18,428 bases of DNA. It comes from Chloroflexota bacterium (GTDB taxonomy: Bacteria > Chloroflexota > Limnocylindria > P2-11E). Shown here in pieces: positions 6,796-14,124 of this stretch (position 1 is the first letter of the stretch; each line of letters opens with the position of its first letter). The stretch lies in the NCBI GenBank assembly GCA_016875665.1, contig VGPA01000005.1:1-18428 (forward strand), written 5' to 3'. The notes below the pieces were generated by a model. That model was not told the origin of the DNA, searched no databases, and was given only the letters and a program-made list of their open reading frames with translations. A program made the translations under genes and the position numbers.

Positions 6796-7988
6796 CCGCC
6801 ATCCGCGCGGCCGACGTCTCCAAGTCCTATCGCGTGCGCACGGGCCGCCGCCGCACGCTCAAGGAGCTCGTGCTCCGCCAGCACACGGAGCCGGTCGTGG
6901 TCGAAGCGCTGCGCGGAGTGTCATTCGAAGTGGAAGCGGGGGAGAGCTACGCGATCGTGGGGGCCAACGGCTCCGGCAAGTCGACGCTGCTCAAGCTCAT
7001 CGCGGGGACCGCCAAGCCGTCCAGGGGCACGCTCGAGGTGAACGGCCGCGTCTCCGCGCTCCTGGAGCTCGGGGCAGGCTTCCACCCGGACTTCACGGGC
7101 CGCGAGAACGTGTTCCTCAACGCCGCCCTGCTCGGGCTCACGCGCAAGCAGACGGAGCGCGCGCTGCCCGAGATCGAGGCCTTCGCGGAGCTCGGCGGCT
7201 TCTTCGATGCCGCGGTGAAGACGTACTCCTCCGGCATGTACATGCGGCTCGCCTTCGCGGTGGCGGCGCACGTCGACCCCGACGTGCTGCTCATCGACGA
7301 GATCCTCGCGGTGGGCGACGAGTACTTCCAGCGCAAGTGTTTCGCCAAGCTCAACGAGTTCCGCTCGCGCGCGAAGACGATCTGCTTCGTGTCGCACGAC
7401 CTCGCCGCGGTCTCGCGCCTGTGCCGGCGCGGCCTCCTGCTCGACCGCGGCGCGGTCCGGGCGGAGGGTGAGATCACGCGCGTGCTCGAGGCGTACGCCG
7501 AGCTCGTGGAAGCCCAGGAGCGGCACGCGCTCGCGGGCGCCGCCCCGCAGGGCGACCGCTGGGGCTCGGGGGAGGTGCGCATCGAGTCGGTCACGCTCCG
7601 GTCCGGCGACCGCGACGCGCTCGTCGTCGCGACCGGCGCGCCGTTTGCGATCCGCCTCGGCTACGAGGTGACCGCCGACCTGGATGAGGTGGTGTTCGGG
7701 ATCACGATCTACCGCGACGACGGGGTGTCGGTGTACGGCACGAACACCCAGGTCGATGGGGTGCGCGTGCCGGTGCGCCCGGGGCGGGGGGAGATCACCT
7801 TTGCCGTGCCGCGGCTGCCGCTCCTGCCGGGCCGCTACGAGCTCGACGTCGCGGCGATCTCGCCCGCGCTGCATACGTACGATTACCACTCGAAGCGGCA
7901 TGCCTTCCGGGTGGGCGGGCCGGCCGGCGAGATGGGCACGACCCGGCTCGATCACGAGTGGCGTACCGATTCGGGAGGGGCGCTTTGA
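6792..7988 (+). CDS. wzt: ABC transporter ATPase with C-terminal carbohydrate-binding domain (Wzt family)
   Basis: Protein of 398 aa that powers export with the Wzm-type permease. The nucleotide-binding domain holds Walker A GANGSGKST (57-65), the ELGAGFHPDFTGRENVFLN region typical of polysaccharide exporters, signature YSSGMYMRLAFA (145-156) in place of the usual LSGGQ, Walker B DVLLIDE (164-170), the D-loop region and H-loop H202. From about residue 258 to the end is a beta-sandwich-like region (GSGEVRIESVTL, FGITIYRDDG, LPGRYELDVAA) matching the Wzt C-terminal domain, which in known systems recognises the modified non-reducing end of the glycan. GTG 6792 overlaps the methyltransferase stop. 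The stop overlaps the cupin start in TTGA. Confidence 0.93.
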   Translation: MTAIRAADVSKSYRVRTGRRRTLKELVLRQHTEPVVVEALRGVSFEVEAGESYAIVGANGSGKSTLLKLIAGTAKPSRGTLEVNGRVSALLELGAGFHPDFTGRENVFLNAALLGLTRKQTERALPEIEAFAELGGFFDAAVKTYSSGMYMRLAFAVAAHVDPDVLLIDEILAVGDEYFQRKCFAKLNEFRSRAKTICFVSHDLAAVSRLCRRGLLLDRGAVRAEGEITRVLEAYAELVEAQERHALAGAAPQGDRWGSGEVRIESVTLRSGDRDALVVATGAPFAIRLGYEVTADLDEVVFGITIYRDDGVSVYGTNTQVDGVRVPVRPGRGEITFAVPRLPLLPGRYELDVAAISPALHTYDYHSKRHAFRVGGPAGEMGTTRLDHEWRTDSGGAL

Positions 7989-8458
7989 GCGAGATCGCGG
8001 GCGTGGTGGCCAAGCCGCTCGTGCGCCGCGACGACGGCCGCGGCTACTTCGAGGAGCTGGTCCGCGCCAGCGAGCCCGTGGCCGCACCGGGCATCCGCCA
8101 GATCTCGTTCGCGACGCGCGCCGCCGGCGTGGTGACCGCCTGGCACATCCACCCGACCCAGTGGGACTGGTGGTTCGTGCCGCGCGGGTCGCTCCGGGTG
8201 GCGCTGCACGACCTCCGCGCGGGGTCGGCGACGTTCCGCGTGACGCAGGAGCTCGCGCTCGGCGAGGGCGCCCCGGACGCGCTCCTCGCCATCCCGCCGG
8301 GCGTCGCCCACGGCTACAAGGTGCTCAACGGGCCGGCCGAGATCCTGTACCTGGTGAGCACCGAGTACAACGACGCGCACCCCGCCCCGCCGCAGGGCGA
8401 GGAGGGCCGCATCCCGGCCGACGACCCGGACATCGGCTACGACTGGAACCGTCCATGA
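7985..8458 (+). CDS. RmlC-like cupin (dTDP-4-dehydrorhamnose 3,5-epimerase-like)
   Basis: Protein of 157 aa with the RmlC-type layout: DDGRGYFEELV near the start, a beta-barrel core with WHIHPTQWDWWFVPRGSLRVALHDLR, then LLAIPPGVAHGYKVLNGPAEILYLVSTEYN and the end motif DDPDIGYDWN. These fit the dTDP-sugar epimerase family, including the catalytic-type His in the LHYQ/WHIHP position. It is shorter than classical RmlC (about 180 aa), so it could be a 3-epimerase or a sugar isomerase of the same fold. The TTG at 7985 is chosen because it forms TTGA with the wzt stop, like other junctions here; GTG 7958 is an in-frame alternative. It probably acts on a nucleotide-linked keto sugar in the cytoplasm. 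Confidence 0.78.
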   Translation: MSEIAGVVAKPLVRRDDGRGYFEELVRASEPVAAPGIRQISFATRAAGVVTAWHIHPTQWDWWFVPRGSLRVALHDLRAGSATFRVTQELALGEGAPDALLAIPPGVAHGYKVLNGPAEILYLVSTEYNDAHPAPPQGEEGRIPADDPDIGYDWNRP

Positions 8459-9567
8459 CGCATGCGCATCCGGTCTCGAACACCGAGGAGCTGCGCGCCT
8501 CGTACGAGCGCATCTGGTCCACGACGGACATGTACGAGACGCGCGACTACTACGTGAAGTGCCTCGACCTCGCCTCGCCCGAGCCCGGCGAGCGCATCCT
8601 CGACGTCGCGTGCGGCAGCGGCAGGCTGCTTCTGGAAGCGGAGCGGTTCGGCCTCGTGCTAAGCGGCGTCGACATCGCCGACGCGGCAGTCGCGCGCACG
8701 CGCTCGGTCGTGCCGAAGGCGGAGGTCCAGCGCGCCGAGGCGGAGCACCTGCCGCACGCCGACGAGACGTTCGACATCGTCACCTGCCTCGGCTCGCTCG
8801 AGCACTTCCTCACCCCGGACAGGGCGCTCGAGGAGATGCGCCGCGTGCTCAAGCCGGGCGGCCGGGCCGTGCTCGCGATTCCGAACCAGTTCTGGGCGTA
8901 CGACGTCGCCCGCGGCTGGCTCGAGGGCGCGGGGCTGCGCCACGGGCAGGAGTCGGAGAACTTCTTCTCGCTCGCCGAGGCACGCGACCTGATGGAGGGC
9001 TCGTTCCACATCGCGCGCGAGTGGCCGTGGAACCCGGGAGTCGCGCACATGCGCGAGACGCGTCCGTTCACCGGGCGATGGGCGAGTGCTGCGTTCCGCG
9101 CGTACGGCTGGCTCCGTCCGCGGCTGCCGTTCGTCGCGTCGTACCTCTTCGTGTTCCTCTGCGTGAAGGCGCCCGGCGACGCGCCGCGCGAGGTCGCGAC
9201 GGCCCAGGGCCCGGTGATCCCGGGCGGCTGGCACGCGGCCGAATCAGGGTCGCGCTGGACGAGCGGCCGCGCCGGCGTCTGGCTGCGCCTCGGCTCGCGC
9301 CTGAGCGCCGACGTGCTGCACGACGAGCCGGGCCAGGCGTCGGTCGCGATCGGCTTGGACGCGGAGCGGCGCCGCCTCGCGACCGCGACGGTCACCCCGC
9401 ACGCGTGGACGACGGTCAGCGCCGAGGTGCCCGAGAGCCTGCGCGGCACCGTGCAGCGGGTGTTCCTCGACCCGGCCCGCACCTGGTCCCCGGCGGAGCA
9501 CGGCGTGCGCGACGACCAGCGCCGCCTCGGCGTCTCCGTGCGCCGGTTCTGGTCCGACCAGGAGTGA
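8455..9567 (+). CDS. SAM-dependent methyltransferase with C-terminal beta-sandwich (carbohydrate-binding-like) domain
   Basis: Protein of 370 aa. Residues about 1-240 form a class I methyltransferase: RILDVACGSGRLLLEA (47-62), GVDIADAAVAR, EHLPHADETFDIVTCLGSLEH, VLKPGGRAVLAIPN. From about 255 to 366 is an added region with a beta pattern: GGWHAAESGSRWTSGRAGVWLRL, a middle with regular hydrophobic alternation, and a closing DDQRRLGVSVRRF. The GW..E..RWT start with an R.LGV.V end resembles small beta-sandwich modules I associate with bacterial glycosyltransferases and export proteins. I infer glycan binding that holds the chain near the catalytic domain. It starts with ATGA overlapping the cupin stop. 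It is likely cytoplasmic, with no signal or membrane segment. Confidence 0.78.
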   Translation: MTHAHPVSNTEELRASYERIWSTTDMYETRDYYVKCLDLASPEPGERILDVACGSGRLLLEAERFGLVLSGVDIADAAVARTRSVVPKAEVQRAEAEHLPHADETFDIVTCLGSLEHFLTPDRALEEMRRVLKPGGRAVLAIPNQFWAYDVARGWLEGAGLRHGQESENFFSLAEARDLMEGSFHIAREWPWNPGVAHMRETRPFTGRWASAAFRAYGWLRPRLPFVASYLFVFLCVKAPGDAPREVATAQGPVIPGGWHAAESGSRWTSGRAGVWLRLGSRLSADVLHDEPGQASVAIGLDAERRRLATATVTPHAWTTVSAEVPESLRGTVQRVFLDPARTWSPAEHGVRDDQRRLGVSVRRFWSDQE

Positions 9568-9580
9568 ACAAATGGGCCTG

Positions 9581-9630
9581 AGTGAGGAGCGGCTTCGCCG
9601 CGACGAACGAAGTCGAGCCGGAGGCGGCTC
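9581..9630 (+). repeat. REP-like double hairpin element, copy A
   Basis: Two adjacent short inverted repeats: GCGG-CTTCG-CCGC (9589-9601) and GAGCCG-GAGG-CGGCTC (9615-9630). The first hairpin with its flanks (9581-9612) matches 13551-13582 at 25 of 32 positions by my count, with most differences in the loop. The element lies between two methyltransferase genes and is read through if translation begins at the ATG at 9572. The pattern is that of a dispersed palindromic repeat. Confidence 0.55.
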
Positions 9631-9649
9631 CCGCGAAGCGGAGCAAGGA

Positions 9650-10723
9650 GTGGATCTGGACGCGCTGACGGCTGAGCTGCGCGAGCGCGTGAAGCGCAAG
9701 CGCGAGGCGGGGGTGTACGGGCCCGAGGTGGCGAAGGCGCTCGAGGCGCCGCTGCCAGGGGGCGCGCCGCTCCCGACCGACGACGGGGGCGATCCGCTCG
9801 TCGCGCTCGCCGCCGCGGTCGAATCCGAGGTCGCGTACGACCCGCGCAGCCGCAAGCCCTTCATCGGCCCCGCGCTCACCTTCGCGCGGCGCGCGCTGAT
9901 CGGGATCCTGCGCTGGTACCTGCACGAGATCGTGCACCGCCAAGACCGCATCAACGAAGCCGCGCTCCGCGCTTTGCGTGTGCTCTCGGAGCGCGAGTCC
10001 GCCGACATCGTGGGCCGTGTCGAGGCGCTCGAGGAGGCGAAGCGGCGCGAGGCGATCCACCAGGGCGCCGTCCACATGGACTACGAGCTGTTCGCGGAGC
10101 GCTTCGGCGGACTCGAGTCGCAGGTGCGCGAGCAGGCCGAGCGGTTCGTCCGGCGCTTCGCCGGCTGCAAGCGGGTGCTCGACATCGGGTCGGGCCGCGG
10201 GACGTTCCTCACGCTGTGCAAGGAGCGGGGGATCGGGGCGTACGGCGTGGACCTGGAGGAGCGCCTCGTGCGCCGGGCGAGCGATGCCGGCCTCGAGGCG
10301 TACCGCCTCGACGCGGAGGAGCACCTGCGCAGCCTGCCCGACGGCGCGCTCGACGGCATCTTCGCGGTCCACTTCGCGGAGCACGTCCTGCCCGGCCACC
10401 TGTTCGAGATCCTGCGCGAGTGCAAGCGCACGCTCCGCTCGGGGGCGTACTGCATCATGGCGACGCCGAACCCGAGCACGCTGACCGTCGGCGCCGACTC
10501 GTTCTGGCTCGACCCCACGCACCGCAAGCCGCTCCCGCCCGAGGCGCTGCGCTTCTACCTCCAGATCAGCGGCTTCGAGCCGGTGGAGATCGAGACGTAC
10601 AACCCGAGCGAGACGCGACTCTCGGAGGACGGGCTCTCAGGCGCCGCGCTGGCGAACGTGCGGCTGCTCAACCAGACGCTCTTCGGCGACCGCGACTACG
10701 CGGTGATCGGACGGAAGCCCTGA
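9650..10723 (+). CDS. SAM-dependent methyltransferase with N-terminal helical/coiled-coil region (WbdD-like)
   Basis: Protein of 357 aa from the GTG at 9650. The first 170 residues are helical: VDLDALTAELRERVKRKRE, VYGPEVAKALEAPLP, one hydrophobic/amphipathic stretch (FARRALIGILRWYLHEIV, about 78-95) and a likely coiled coil to about 170. The methyltransferase core has VLDIGSGRGTFL (176-187), AYGVDLEERLV, DGALDGIFAVHFAEHV, MATPNPSTLTV and FWLDPTHRKPLPPEALRFYL, the pattern of WbdD/MtfA-type enzymes that methylate and thereby cap O-antigen chains. The frame also has an ATG at 9572, but those 26 codons run through a REP-like hairpin element, so I prefer 9650 (GGAG overlaps the GTG). In an ABC-export operon the likely role is chain termination and membrane-side length control; this is inference by family. 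Confidence 0.78.
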   Translation: MDLDALTAELRERVKRKREAGVYGPEVAKALEAPLPGGAPLPTDDGGDPLVALAAAVESEVAYDPRSRKPFIGPALTFARRALIGILRWYLHEIVHRQDRINEAALRALRVLSERESADIVGRVEALEEAKRREAIHQGAVHMDYELFAERFGGLESQVREQAERFVRRFAGCKRVLDIGSGRGTFLTLCKERGIGAYGVDLEERLVRRASDAGLEAYRLDAEEHLRSLPDGALDGIFAVHFAEHVLPGHLFEILRECKRTLRSGAYCIMATPNPSTLTVGADSFWLDPTHRKPLPPEALRFYLQISGFEPVEIETYNPSETRLSEDGLSGAALANVRLLNQTLFGDRDYAVIGRKP

Positions 10724-11781
10724 CCGCGATCCACCAGTTCCACCCGACGCTGGCCCAGCACGACGCGACGAGCGACCACCTCTTCGCCATCCGCGCGCTC
10801 GTGCGCTCGTGGGGCTACGAGTCGGAGGCGTTCGCGGTCGAAGCCAAGCGCGAGGTCGCCGACCAGGTGCTGCCGTACCGGCGCCTGTTCCGCACCGTGA
10901 CGCCCGACGACCACCTGCTCATGCACTTCGGCCTCGGCGACGAGACCTACGACCGGCTCGCGGCGCTGCCGTCCCGGCAGGCGCTCGTCTACCACAACAT
11001 CACGCCCCCGGAGTTCTTCGACGGGCTCAACCCGCACGCGGCGCACCACGCCCGCAAGGGGCGCGCGCAGCTGCGCGCGCTCGCCACGCGCGTGCCGCTC
11101 GGCATCGGCGTCTCCGAGTTCAACCGGCGCGCGCTCGAGGCCGCGGGCTTCGCGCGCACGGCGGTGGTGCCGATCCTGGTCGACTGGAAGCGGTACGACG
11201 TCGCGCCTGACCCGGAGGTGCTCGCGCGCTGGCGCGGGCCGCAGACCAACCTGCTCTTCGTCGGGCGCATCGCCCCGAACAAGCGCCAGGACCAGCTCGT
11301 TCGTCTGCTCGCGTACTACCGCCGCTGCATCGACCCGGCGGCGCGCCTGCATCTGGTCGGCTCCTACCGCGACCAGCCGCAGTACCACGCGCGCCTTCAC
11401 GCGCTCGCGCGCGAGCTCGGGCTCGGCGACGCGGTGCACTTCGCGGGCGGCGTGAGCGCGAGCGCGCTCGCTGCGTACTACGCCACGGCGTCGGTGTTCG
11501 TCTCGCTCTCGGAGCACGAAGGCTTCGCGATGCCGCTGCTCGAGGCGTTCCGCTACCGCGTGCCGGTGGTGGCCCGCGACGCCGGCGCCGTCGCGGAAAC
11601 TGCGGGCGGCGCGGCGATCGTGCTGCGCGAGGGCGACCTGGCGGTCTACGCCGAGGCGGCCGGCGTGATCGTCGAGCGCGCGTCGCTCCGCGAGCGGCTG
11701 ATCGGCCTTGGGGAGCGCCGCCTGCAGGCCTTTTCGCACGAGGCGGTCGCGGCCGGTCTGCGCTCCGCTCTGGGGATCTAG
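10720..11781 (+). CDS. GT4-family glycosyltransferase, probably started at CTG
   Basis: Protein of 353 aa with a GT-B fold. N domain: AIHQFHPTL, VYHNITPPEFF; C domain: LLFVGRIAPNKRQDQL (179-193, with R183 and K188 for the nucleotide diphosphate), LHLVGSYRD, HFAGGVSASALAAYY, and the E-x7-E signature in EHEGFAMPLLEAF (E267, E275). It would be a retaining transferase adding a sugar from a nucleotide donor, in the cytoplasm. Start: no ATG, GTG or TTG lies in frame near the beginning. CTG 10720 forms CTGA with the previous stop, just as ATGA, GTGA and TTGA do at other junctions. The next gene's product starts with the same IHQFHP-type sequence (VFQFHPSL), so the N terminus cannot be far off. About 105 bp of non-coding DNA follow. 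Confidence 0.87.
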   Translation: MTAIHQFHPTLAQHDATSDHLFAIRALVRSWGYESEAFAVEAKREVADQVLPYRRLFRTVTPDDHLLMHFGLGDETYDRLAALPSRQALVYHNITPPEFFDGLNPHAAHHARKGRAQLRALATRVPLGIGVSEFNRRALEAAGFARTAVVPILVDWKRYDVAPDPEVLARWRGPQTNLLFVGRIAPNKRQDQLVRLLAYYRRCIDPAARLHLVGSYRDQPQYHARLHALARELGLGDAVHFAGGVSASALAAYYATASVFVSLSEHEGFAMPLLEAFRYRVPVVARDAGAVAETAGGAAIVLREGDLAVYAEAAGVIVERASLRERLIGLGERRLQAFSHEAVAAGLRSALGI

Positions 11782-11870
11782 CCCGCTCCTTGCCGCGCGC
11801 CTCGCGCACGTCCCCCCGGCCGGTGCCGATCGGTCCCCCTCGCTGAGCGCTGAGTCCCGTACGACGGTGC

Positions 11871-11876
11871 GAGAAT
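11871..11876 (+). promoter_or_regulatory. -10-like element GAGAAT before the double glycosyltransferase
   Basis: GAGAAT preceded by TGC lies 10 nt before the GTG at 11887, in the 105-bp gap 11782-11886, the largest gap in the + strand operon. The 11-mer TGCGAGAATCG is identical to the one before the dehydratase gene on the other strand. I see no clear -35 and no terminator hairpin in the gap. It probably starts a second transcript for 11887 onward. Confidence 0.4.
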
Positions 11877-11886
11877 CGCCCCACAC

Positions 11887-14121
11887 GTGAGGGTCAAGCG
11901 CGTCTTCCAATTCCACCCGTCGCTCGCGTACGGCGACGCGATCTCCAACGACACCTTCGCCATGGAGCACCTGCTCTGGCGGCACGGCGTGCGCACACGG
12001 ATGTACGCGGCGAACGCGCAGGACGAGGTCGCGCCGTTCGTGCGCTCGTGGCGCGACATGGCGAAGGAGCGCTCCGACGGCGCGATCATGCTGCTCCGCC
12101 ACTCGATGGGGAACGACGTCGTGGACGACGTCGCCGCGATGACGCTGCCGAAGGTGCTGCGGTACCACAACATCACGCCGGCCAAGTACTTCGTGGGTCT
12201 CAACGAGGAGCTGCGCCGCTACAGCGAGATGGGGCGCGAGCAGCTTAAGCGCATGGCCACCCAGGTCGCCGTCGCCGTCGCCGACAGCGAGTACTCGCGT
12301 CGCGAGCTGGAAGCCTGCGGGTATTCGTCGACCGCGGTGGTGCCGATCATCCACGACCGCCTGCTGGAGCGGCTCACGCCCGACCCCGCGGTGGGCGCGC
12401 GCCTGGCCGACGGGCGCACGCATCTGCTCGTGGTGGGGCAGATCGTCCCGCAGAAGGCGCCGCACGCGGTGGTCACCGCGTTCGCGCGCTACCGGCAGAG
12501 CGACCCCACCGCGCACCTGTGGATCGTCGGGCGCGCGGACCTCTCCGGCTTCTACCTCGGCACGGTGCAGGCGGAGATCGACCATTACGGCCTGCGCGAC
12601 GCGGTCACGATCACCGGGCTGGTCTCCGATGAGGAGCTCGCGGCGTACTACCGCGGCGCCACGGCGCTGGTGACGCTGTCGGAGCACGAGGGCTTCTTCA
12701 ACCCGGGCGTGGAGGCGATGGCCGCGCGCCTGCCCGTGCTCGCGCGCGATGCGGGCGCGATCCCCGACACGCTCGGCGGCGCCGGGCTGCTCGTGAGCGA
12801 CGCGCGTCCCGATTCCGTCGCCGCGTCGATGGAGCGGATCGTCCGCGACCACGAGCTGCGGCAGGAGCTCGCCGACAACGGCCAGAAGCGCCTCGCCGCC
12901 TTCTCGCCGGAGAGCGTGGGGCGCGCGCTGCAGGGGGCGCTGGCGCTCGCGGACATCGAGCTGCCCGATGCGAAGCGCAGGCGCATCGTCGTCCTCTCCA
13001 GCGACCAGCGTTGCGGCATCCATGACTACAGCCAGGCGATGGTCGAGGGCTTCAGCGCGAACGGACACAAGGCGTCGTTCGTGGGGGTGCGGCACGTCGA
13101 CAGCGCGGATCTCGCGCGCAAGGTGTCGGACATCGCGGACGACACCGACCTCGTCGTCGTGGAGCACGAGAACGGGCTGTTCCGCGACGTCTCGTTCGTG
13201 CGCGCGCTCCTGTCGCTCTGGTCGCGCCGCATCTCGGTGGTGCTGTCGATGCACGAGATCGAGCCCGAGAAGTTCCACCACTACCGCCGCCTCTCGGCCG
13301 CGCTCCACTACCGGCCCACGCGGATGTGGCTCCTCGAGCTCCTGCGGATCTTCTGGGTCGCCTTCCTGATCGCGTGGGCGTTCTTCCGCTATCGCTTCGT
13401 CCTGTTCACCATGGGCTGGGTCCCGAAGAAGCTCGTCGTCCACTCCGACCGCACCGAGTACTGGACGGACCTGCTCACGTCGAACCGCGACAAGATCGAG
13501 CAGCAGCCGCTGGTGGTGATGCCGATCGAGGGCTGGCCCTTTGGAGCGCGAGCGAGGAGCGGTTCATCCGCGACGAGCGAGGAGAAGCGGATGCTGCGCC
13601 GCTCGCTCGGGCTTCCGGAGGACCGCTTCACGTTCATCTCGCCGGGGTTCTTTTTCAGGCGCAAGCGGTTCATCGAGGTCGCGCGCAGCGCACCGTCCGA
13701 TACGACGGTGCTGTTCAGCGGCACCGAGTCGCAGTGGGACGCCGGCTACCTCGACGACGTCAAGACGTACGCCCGGGAGCACGGCCTCAGCAACGTAGGG
13801 ATCAACGAGGAGTTTGCCCTCCTCGGCAAGTACGTCGCGGCCGCGGACGCGATGGTGCTCTTCTACCGCGAGCAGTTCCAGAGCGCGATCGCGACCCAGG
13901 CGCTCTGGGCCGGGTTGCCCTGCGTCTACTCCGACGATCCGGGCTTCCGCCTCTACCGCGGCGCGGGCCTCGTCGCCAGCGACGAGGACGAGCTGCGCCG
14001 CCGCATGGACGAGATCCGGCGGCCCGAGACGTACGCGCGCCTGAAGCGGCGCGTCGCGCTGCTCCGGCGCCTGCTCTCCCCCGAGCGCAACGCGCAGCGC
14101 TACCTCACGGGGCTCGACTAA
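11887..14121 (+). CDS. Double-domain glycosyltransferase (two GT-B modules, 744 aa)
   Basis: The N-terminal half (about 1-355) is a GT4 transferase paralogous to the preceding gene: VFQFHPSL, YHNITPAKYFVGLN, LLVVGQIVPQK (Gln where the neighbour has Arg) and E-x7-E in EHEGFFNPGVEAM (E268, E276). The second half begins near residue 360 with a fresh Rossmann start, IVVLSSDQRCGIHDYSQAMVE, and continues through LVVVEHENGLF, SMHEIEPEKF, LPEDRFTFISPGFFFRRKRF and VLFYREQFQSAIATQALWAGLP. There only the first Glu (E662) of E-x7-E is kept, the second being Thr. A strongly hydrophobic stretch at about 479-512 (LLRIFWVAFLIAWAFFRYRF) may dip into the membrane. GTG 11887 is the only start fitting the paralog. 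A REP-like repeat lies in the coding sequence near residues 555-566. It may add two sugars, or one half may be only structural. Confidence 0.85.
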   Translation: MRVKRVFQFHPSLAYGDAISNDTFAMEHLLWRHGVRTRMYAANAQDEVAPFVRSWRDMAKERSDGAIMLLRHSMGNDVVDDVAAMTLPKVLRYHNITPAKYFVGLNEELRRYSEMGREQLKRMATQVAVAVADSEYSRRELEACGYSSTAVVPIIHDRLLERLTPDPAVGARLADGRTHLLVVGQIVPQKAPHAVVTAFARYRQSDPTAHLWIVGRADLSGFYLGTVQAEIDHYGLRDAVTITGLVSDEELAAYYRGATALVTLSEHEGFFNPGVEAMAARLPVLARDAGAIPDTLGGAGLLVSDARPDSVAASMERIVRDHELRQELADNGQKRLAAFSPESVGRALQGALALADIELPDAKRRRIVVLSSDQRCGIHDYSQAMVEGFSANGHKASFVGVRHVDSADLARKVSDIADDTDLVVVEHENGLFRDVSFVRALLSLWSRRISVVLSMHEIEPEKFHHYRRLSAALHYRPTRMWLLELLRIFWVAFLIAWAFFRYRFVLFTMGWVPKKLVVHSDRTEYWTDLLTSNRDKIEQQPLVVMPIEGWPFGARARSGSSATSEEKRMLRRSLGLPEDRFTFISPGFFFRRKRFIEVARSAPSDTTVLFSGTESQWDAGYLDDVKTYAREHGLSNVGINEEFALLGKYVAAADAMVLFYREQFQSAIATQALWAGLPCVYSDDPGFRLYRGAGLVASDEDELRRRMDEIRRPETYARLKRRVALLRRLLSPERNAQRYLTGLD
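13551..13582 (+). repeat. REP-like hairpin element, copy B, inside a coding sequence
   Basis: GCGG-TTCAT-CCGC hairpin (13559-13571) with flanks matching copy A at 9581-9612. It is read in the gene as part of ARARSGSSATSEEKRM, a low-complexity patch between PIEGWPFG and the conserved LRRSLGLPEDRF segment. The frame used differs from that of copy A, so similarity is at DNA level and not a shared protein motif. It looks like an in-frame insertion into a loop. Confidence 0.5.
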
Positions 14122-14124
14122 GCG

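Noticed and set aside
9572..9649. N-terminal extension of the WbdD-like methyltransferase from ATG 9572
   Set aside because: The 26 codons consist largely of a hairpin repeat also found elsewhere, and the protein has a natural start at GTG 9650. Translation from 9572 cannot be excluded.
11782..11886. A terminator or small RNA in the longest + strand gap
   Set aside because: No stable GC hairpin followed by a T run was seen; only the -10-like element before the next gene is supported.
10696..13443. A 915-codon open frame on the minus strand opposite the glycosyltransferase genes
   Set aside because: It is rich in Arg, Val, His and Ala without domain motifs, as expected for the antisense of GC-rich genes; the + strand holds clear GT4 motifs.
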